Source: PALSA-1180 sp964624625
GTDB taxonomy: Bacteria > Oederibacteriota > Muellerivitia > Muellerivitales > Muellerivitaceae
Assembly (NCBI GenBank): GCA_964624625.1
Contig: CAZUXW010000089.1
Span: forward strand, 1-10,127
Direction: 5' to 3'
Length of the DNA: 10,127 bases
The translations under genes and the position numbers were made by a program. This document shows, one piece after another, positions 6,856 to 10,127 of the stretch; the first letter of the stretch is position 1, and each line of letters opens with the position of its first letter. A model generated the notes under the pieces. That model was not told the DNA's origin and searched no databases. It saw only the letters and a list, made by a program, of their open reading frames with translations.

Positions 6856-6896
6856 AAAGACTTTCGGTGTAAGTTTTTATTCCAGGGGGGATTTTT

Positions 6897-9179
6897 ATGA
6901 AGGTTCAAAACCTTGCCGCTTTGCTGATGTTGTCAAGCCTGTTGCCGTTCCATTCCATTGCCGCTCCAGCTCCGGCCGCCCCCGCACCGGCGGTCCGCCA
7001 GCCCCGTCCCGCCGTCTCGCCCCTGGATGCGAAGGTGAACGCGCTGCTGAAAAAAATGACCCTTGAGGAAAAAATCGGGCAGATGTGCCAATTCCACCCC
7101 TGGAAAGGCGCCGAGGATAAATTCAAGGCCCAAAGCACTGAAGGAAAAATCGGCTCCTTCCTGAATGTATTCGGCGCCAAGGAAACCAACGCCTACCAGA
7201 AGGCTGCCATGGACTCGCGCCTTCACATTCCCCTGCTCTTCGGGCTGGATGTCATCCACGGCTACAAAACGATCTTCCCCATTCCCGTCGCCGAGGACTG
7301 CGCCTGGAACCCGGATCTGCTCGAAAAATCCGCCGCCGTCGCGGCCAAGGAAGCGGCGGCCGCCGGAGTGCGCTGGACTTTCGCGCCGATGGTGGACGTT
7401 TCAAGAGAGCCCCGCTGGGGCCGCATTGCCGAAGGGTCGGGCGAGGACCCGACCTTGGGTTCCATTCTGCAGCCGGCCCGCGTCCGCGGATTCCAAGGCA
7501 AGAACCTGAGCGATCCCGGCTCCATCGCAGCCTGCGCCAAGCATTACGTGGGTTACGGCGCCGCGGAAGCGGGCCGGGAATACAACACGACCGATATGTC
7601 CGAAATGACCCTGCGTTCCATCCACTTGCCCCCATTTCAGGCTTGCGTGGAAGCCGGTGTGAGGACTTTGATGAGCGCCTTCAACGATCTCAACGGCATT
7701 CCCACTTCCGGCAACAAGCACACGCTCCGGGACATTTTAAAGGGCGAATGGGCCTTCAAGGGATTCGTGGTCAGCGACTGGGCTTCCGTGGAGCAATTGG
7801 TGGCCCACGGCTACGCATCGGATAAAAAAGACGCGGCCCAAAAAGGCGTGGCGGCCGGGGTGGATATGGACATGGTGTCCAACGTCTACGGCGACAACAT
7901 CGCCGCTTTGATCAAAGAGAAAAAACTTTCCATGGCGCTCATCGACGACGCCGTGCGCCGCATCCTGAAAGTGAAATACGAGCTGGGTTTGTTCGACAAG
8001 CCCTACTCTGACGAGGACAAGGAAAGCGCCGCCACCTTGACGCCGGAAAATTTGGCGACCGCTTTGGAAGAAGCCAGACAATCCATCGTGCTGTTGAAGA
8101 ACGAAAAAAACGCCCTGCCCCTCTCGAAGGACTTGAAGACTATCGCCGTCATCGGAAGCCTGGCCGATTCCAAACGGGATCCCCTGGGCTCCTGGGACTG
8201 CCGCGGCGACGAAGCTATTGATAAAGTCGTCACCGTGATGGACGGCATCAAAGCGAAGGTTTCGGCCAACGCCAAGGTTCTCTACGCTCCCGGCGTCGGG
8301 ACCTCGGATAGCGCCACGGACCTTTCACTCAACGACGCCGTGAAAACCGCCAAACAGGCGCAAGTTGCTATCGTCGTAGCGGGCGAAACCCAGGACATGA
8401 GCGGAGAAGCCTCCAGCCGCACTTCCCTCAACCTGCCTGGACGCCAGGAAGAAATGGTGAAAGCCATCGAAGCCAGCGGCGTACCGGTGGTGCTGGTCCT
8501 CATGAACGGCCGCCCCTTAACGATTCCCTGGGAAGCCGAGCATATCCCCGCCATCGTTGAAACCTGGTACTTGGGAACCCAGCACGGCACCGCCGTCGCC
8601 GACGTCCTCTTCGGGGATTTCAATCCCAGCGGAAAATTAGTCGTGACCTTCCCCCGCAGCCTGGGGCAAGTCCCGATCTATTATTCCCACATGAACACAG
8701 GCCGCCCCATGGTCAAGGAAGGGGACAAGTGGTGCTCCAAGTATCTCGACAGCCCCAACAGCCCCCAATATCCCTTCGGGTTCGGCTTGAGCTACACTTC
8801 CTATACTTACAGCAACTTGGCCTTGAGCGACAAGAGCGTCAAAACCAACGGCGTGTTGAAAGTCACGGCCATGGTAAAAAACTCGGGAACGGTCAAGGGC
8901 ACTGAGATTGTCCAGCTCTACATCCAGGACATCGCCGCCAGCATTACCCAACCGGTGAAGAAGCTGATCGACTTCCAAAGGATTACTTTGGAGCCAGGGG
9001 AAACCAAGCTGGTGGAGTTCACGCTGCCAGCCAAGAATCTGGGCTTCTATAACGAAGTCGGGAAATGGGTTTTAGAGCCTGGCAAGTTCAACGTTTGGGT
9101 GGGCAGGGATTCTTCCGACGAGACCTCGAAGGATAGTTTTGATCTTGTTTCGGGACCGATCATGGCTCTCAAAAAATAA
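6897..9179 (+). CDS. Exported glycoside hydrolase family 3 beta-glucosidase (BglX-like)
   Basis: This enzyme hydrolyses terminal non-reducing beta-linked sugars by a retaining mechanism, probably in the periplasm. The 760-residue protein is close to E. coli BglX (765). A signal peptide spans about residues 1-22 (cleavage near SIA-A), followed by an Ala/Pro-rich linker to residue 40. The (beta/alpha)8 domain contains substrate-binding Asp118 in GLDVIHG, EPRWGRIAEGSGEDP (171-185), the KH pair Lys215-His216 in AKHYVGYG, and the nucleophile Asp294 in VVSDWAS. The second domain has AGETQDMSGEASSR (495-508), where Glu504 is the likely acid/base, then LPGRQ. PFGFGLSYTSY (626-636) leads to a C-terminal fibronectin-III-like domain (about 660-735, with GTEIVQLYIQD and LEPGET). 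The ATG is supported by AGGGGGGA just upstream. It is divergent from the sugar importer, suggesting a joint role. Substrate could also be a xyloside or a mixed-linkage glucan oligomer. Confidence 0.95.
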   Translation: MKVQNLAALLMLSSLLPFHSIAAPAPAAPAPAVRQPRPAVSPLDAKVNALLKKMTLEEKIGQMCQFHPWKGAEDKFKAQSTEGKIGSFLNVFGAKETNAYQKAAMDSRLHIPLLFGLDVIHGYKTIFPIPVAEDCAWNPDLLEKSAAVAAKEAAAAGVRWTFAPMVDVSREPRWGRIAEGSGEDPTLGSILQPARVRGFQGKNLSDPGSIAACAKHYVGYGAAEAGREYNTTDMSEMTLRSIHLPPFQACVEAGVRTLMSAFNDLNGIPTSGNKHTLRDILKGEWAFKGFVVSDWASVEQLVAHGYASDKKDAAQKGVAAGVDMDMVSNVYGDNIAALIKEKKLSMALIDDAVRRILKVKYELGLFDKPYSDEDKESAATLTPENLATALEEARQSIVLLKNEKNALPLSKDLKTIAVIGSLADSKRDPLGSWDCRGDEAIDKVVTVMDGIKAKVSANAKVLYAPGVGTSDSATDLSLNDAVKTAKQAQVAIVVAGETQDMSGEASSRTSLNLPGRQEEMVKAIEASGVPVVLVLMNGRPLTIPWEAEHIPAIVETWYLGTQHGTAVADVLFGDFNPSGKLVVTFPRSLGQVPIYYSHMNTGRPMVKEGDKWCSKYLDSPNSPQYPFGFGLSYTSYTYSNLALSDKSVKTNGVLKVTAMVKNSGTVKGTEIVQLYIQDIAASITQPVKKLIDFQRITLEPGETKLVEFTLPAKNLGFYNEVGKWVLEPGKFNVWVGRDSSDETSKDSFDLVSGPIMALKK

Positions 9180-9215
9180 CAATCAGCTTTCCCCCAATGA
9201 AAGAAATCCCGCTTT

Positions 9216-9257
9216 GCTCCCTTGCCCCTTGCGGGAGAGGGCCGGGGCGAGGGGAGC
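9216..9257. repeat. Long imperfect GC-rich palindrome downstream of GH3 gene (REP-like)
   Basis: GCTCCCTTGCCCC (9216-9228) pairs with GGGGCGAGGGGAGC (9244-9257) over about 13 bp with one G-U pair and one bulged G. The loop is GGGAGAGGG-rich. An A-run follows instead of a T-run on the plus strand, so it is not itself a plus-strand terminator. The CCCC...GGGAGAGGGCCGGGG pattern resembles dispersed intergenic palindromes seen in many bacteria. Confidence 0.6.
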
Positions 9258-9272
9258 TAAAAAAAACGGAAC

Positions 9273-9302
9273 AAAGGGGCCAAGTTAGACTTGCCCCTTT
9301 TT
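9273..9302. terminator. Intrinsic terminator of the GH3 gene, probably bidirectional
   Basis: GGGG (9276-9279) pairs with CCCC (9294-9297) and CAAGT (9281-9285) with ACTTG (9289-9293). There is one bulged C and a TAG loop. Five T follow on the plus strand (9298-9302) and AAA precedes the stem. It lies about 95 bases after the GH3 stop and 20 bases beyond the end of the convergent immunity-like gene, so it can serve both. Confidence 0.85.
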
Positions 9303-9322
9303 CATTTCAAAGTGTGGGCAAT

Positions 9323-9748
9323 TTATTTCCCAGAATAGTATTCTTCATCGGTTTTATAATGCTTTTGGTTCTTTTTACAAAAAGCAAGGGTATTAGGCCC
9401 CATATACTTTTCAAGTTTCTTGAAAAGACCCGGCTTACCTAAAATATGCGAACAAATAGTCGCATCCATTAAACCGCCAAGTCCTTTATCCTCACTACTG
9501 GCCACTTCCTCAAGAAAATCAAAAACTCTTTTTAAGTCTGCTCCACGATCACCAGCCACAACCAATTTATCAATGTATGGATCAAGATGATCCGCAAAAA
9601 CCAAATGAGGTTGCATTTCGTACGGGTTATATCCGTCGAGATTTTTGTTCCATTGGTTACGCCGCTCTTCAAACTTCTCATCATTAATCTCGGGAACAAT
9701 TTTTAAAAGAAGTTCGGATGCATTTAGGTAAGAAATTTTTTCAGACAT
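9323..9748 (-). CDS. Putative immunity protein (DUF7674-like) paired with the upstream toxin
   Basis: From the ATG at 9748 this is a 141-residue protein with no signal peptide or membrane segment, so it is cytoplasmic. Visible features are an N-terminal helix LNASELLLKIVPEI (8-21), PHLVFADHLDPYIDKLV (47-63), an acidic helix DLKRVFDFLEEVASSEDKGLGGLMD (71-95), and KKLEKYMGPNT (110-120). The pattern 'PHL-F-D ... RVF-FLEE-A-S-D ... YMGP-T' is what I associate with DUF7674-type proteins, often found next to polymorphic toxins and thought to act as immunity proteins. That assignment is from memory. A TTG at 9754 is a possible alternative start; ATG with GGTGG seven bases upstream is preferred. The gene begins 18 bases after the upstream stop, in the usual toxin-then-immunity order. 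Base composition is AT-rich, unlike the rest of the window. Confidence 0.6.
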   Translation of the reverse strand: MSEKISYLNASELLLKIVPEINDEKFEERRNQWNKNLDGYNPYEMQPHLVFADHLDPYIDKLVVAGDRGADLKRVFDFLEEVASSEDKGLGGLMDATICSHILGKPGLFKKLEKYMGPNTLAFCKKNQKHYKTDEEYYSGK

Positions 9749-9766
9749 TATCAACCACCCGAAAGT

Positions 9767-10127
9767 TTAGTAAGTTCCCAACGGACGCATCCCGCTTGCA
9801 TAAGCCTCGTTTATTGCCGAATTAACATCATCGTAAAGCCATTTTGCAATATTTTTCGCACCGCCCTCCAACCTACAAAGCAAACCACTTAGTTGACGTT
9901 TTCTGAGAATTAACTTGGTAAGGTGACCGCTTTCCTTAACTCCCTCTACAATTTCATCTCTTACATATCCTGCCGTTCCACCCTCAATAGTATCAGTTGT
10001 TTGATAAAGTTTGAGAATAACATCCTTCAGCCCATCATCAATTCCAGGACCTACCGTTTCGATGGCGTCAATAATTGTATTTGCATTTCCGCTTTCCAAA
10101 GCTTGGAGCAAAAACGCATCTATGTCT
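9767..10127 (-). CDS. C-terminal tip of a probable Rhs/polymorphic toxin, 5' truncated by the window
   Basis: The frame is open to the right edge and stops with TAA at 9767, leaving 119 residues of a longer protein. A TTG at 10111 could be called a start, but the frame continues upstream as DIDAFL, so truncation is more likely. The segment EGGTAGYVRDEIVEG (48-62), then SGHLTKLILRKRQLSGLL (66-83) and WLYDDVNSAINEA (96-108), follows a layout I know from C-terminal domains of Rhs/YD-repeat proteins: 'GGTAGxVRxEI ... GGxxH--K---R---L-K-L ... L--DL--A'. Candidate functional residues are Arg56, His68, Lys71 and Arg75. In such systems the tip is delivered into rival cells or acts inside them, and the adjacent small gene protects the producer. 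The large repeat region and delivery domain would lie right of the window. The toxic activity cannot be named. AT-rich composition fits a recently exchanged tip. Confidence 0.5.
   Translation of the reverse strand, partial: DIDAFLLQALESGNANTIIDAIETVGPGIDDGLKDVILKLYQTTDTIEGGTAGYVRDEIVEGVKESGHLTKLILRKRQLSGLLCRLEGGAKNIAKWLYDDVNSAINEAYASGMRPLGTY

Larger units (their letters stand above)
6322..6896. other. Divergent regulatory region between importer operon and GH3 gene
   Basis: This 575-base stretch has no convincing gene. From the left it holds the GGGAGG ribosome binding site and leader of the importer operon (6322-6460), a LacI-like operator and promoter (6454-6497), a GC-rich middle segment, and an inverted-repeat element (6697-6855) just before the glycosidase. 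In the middle, CAGGGAC (6535-6541) can pair with GTCCCTG (6600-6606). For the plus strand I see no strong sigma70 promoter; TATAAA at 6728-6733 inside the repeat is the best -10 candidate but lacks a good -35. The GH3 start is preceded by a purine-rich AGGGGGGA. Confidence 0.6.

Noticed and set aside
9197..9442. 81-residue plus-strand open frame after the GH3 gene
   Set aside because: It runs through the palindrome and the terminator and then overlaps the immunity-like gene in antisense, so it is not a credible gene.

Overview
The window looks like chromosomal DNA of a Gram-negative (diderm), probably uncultured bacterium. It carries a type IV pilus retraction ATPase, a lipobox-bearing sugar-binding protein, an exported GH3 glycosidase and AGGAG-type ribosome binding sites. 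The body is fairly GC-rich, while the last ~800 bases are visibly AT-rich. The short, archaeal/Thermotoga-like S-adenosylhomocysteinase and the 'ACCACAGAG'-type intergenic repeat are often met in environmental lineages, but I cannot name a phylum from sequence alone.

Layout. Bases 1-261 (+) are the 3' end of a PilT-like ATPase gene. A perfect bidirectional hairpin terminator (287-319) separates it from a convergent minus-strand pair, metK (1702-2871) then ahcY (344-1600), which make S-adenosylmethionine and clear its by-product S-adenosylhomocysteine. A 252-base spacer (2872-3123) with AT-rich short repeats and a hairpin follows. Next is a minus-strand three-gene sugar ABC importer: lipoprotein binding protein (5032-6321), MalF/UgpA-like permease (4032-4943) and MalG/UgpE-like permease (3124-4032). 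The two permease genes overlap as TAATG. No ATPase gene is linked.

A 575-base regulatory region (6322-6896) lies between the importer operon and a divergent GH3 beta-glucosidase-like gene (6897-9179, +). It holds a good sigma70-like promoter for the importer (TTGACG, 17-base spacer, CATACT), a LacI-family-like operator placed where transcription would begin, and a ~160-base inverted-repeat (MITE-like) element just before the glycosidase. Importer and glycosidase together read as a small saccharide-use locus: an exported enzyme trims oligosaccharides or glycosides and the importer takes up the sugar.

After the glycosidase come a long imperfect palindrome (9216-9257) and an intrinsic terminator (9273-9302). 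The AT-rich right end carries two minus-strand genes: the C-terminal 119 residues of a gene running off the window (resembling the toxin tip of an Rhs/polymorphic toxin), followed 18 bases later by a 141-residue acidic protein that looks like its immunity protein. This toxin-immunity pair is the most interesting part of the window.
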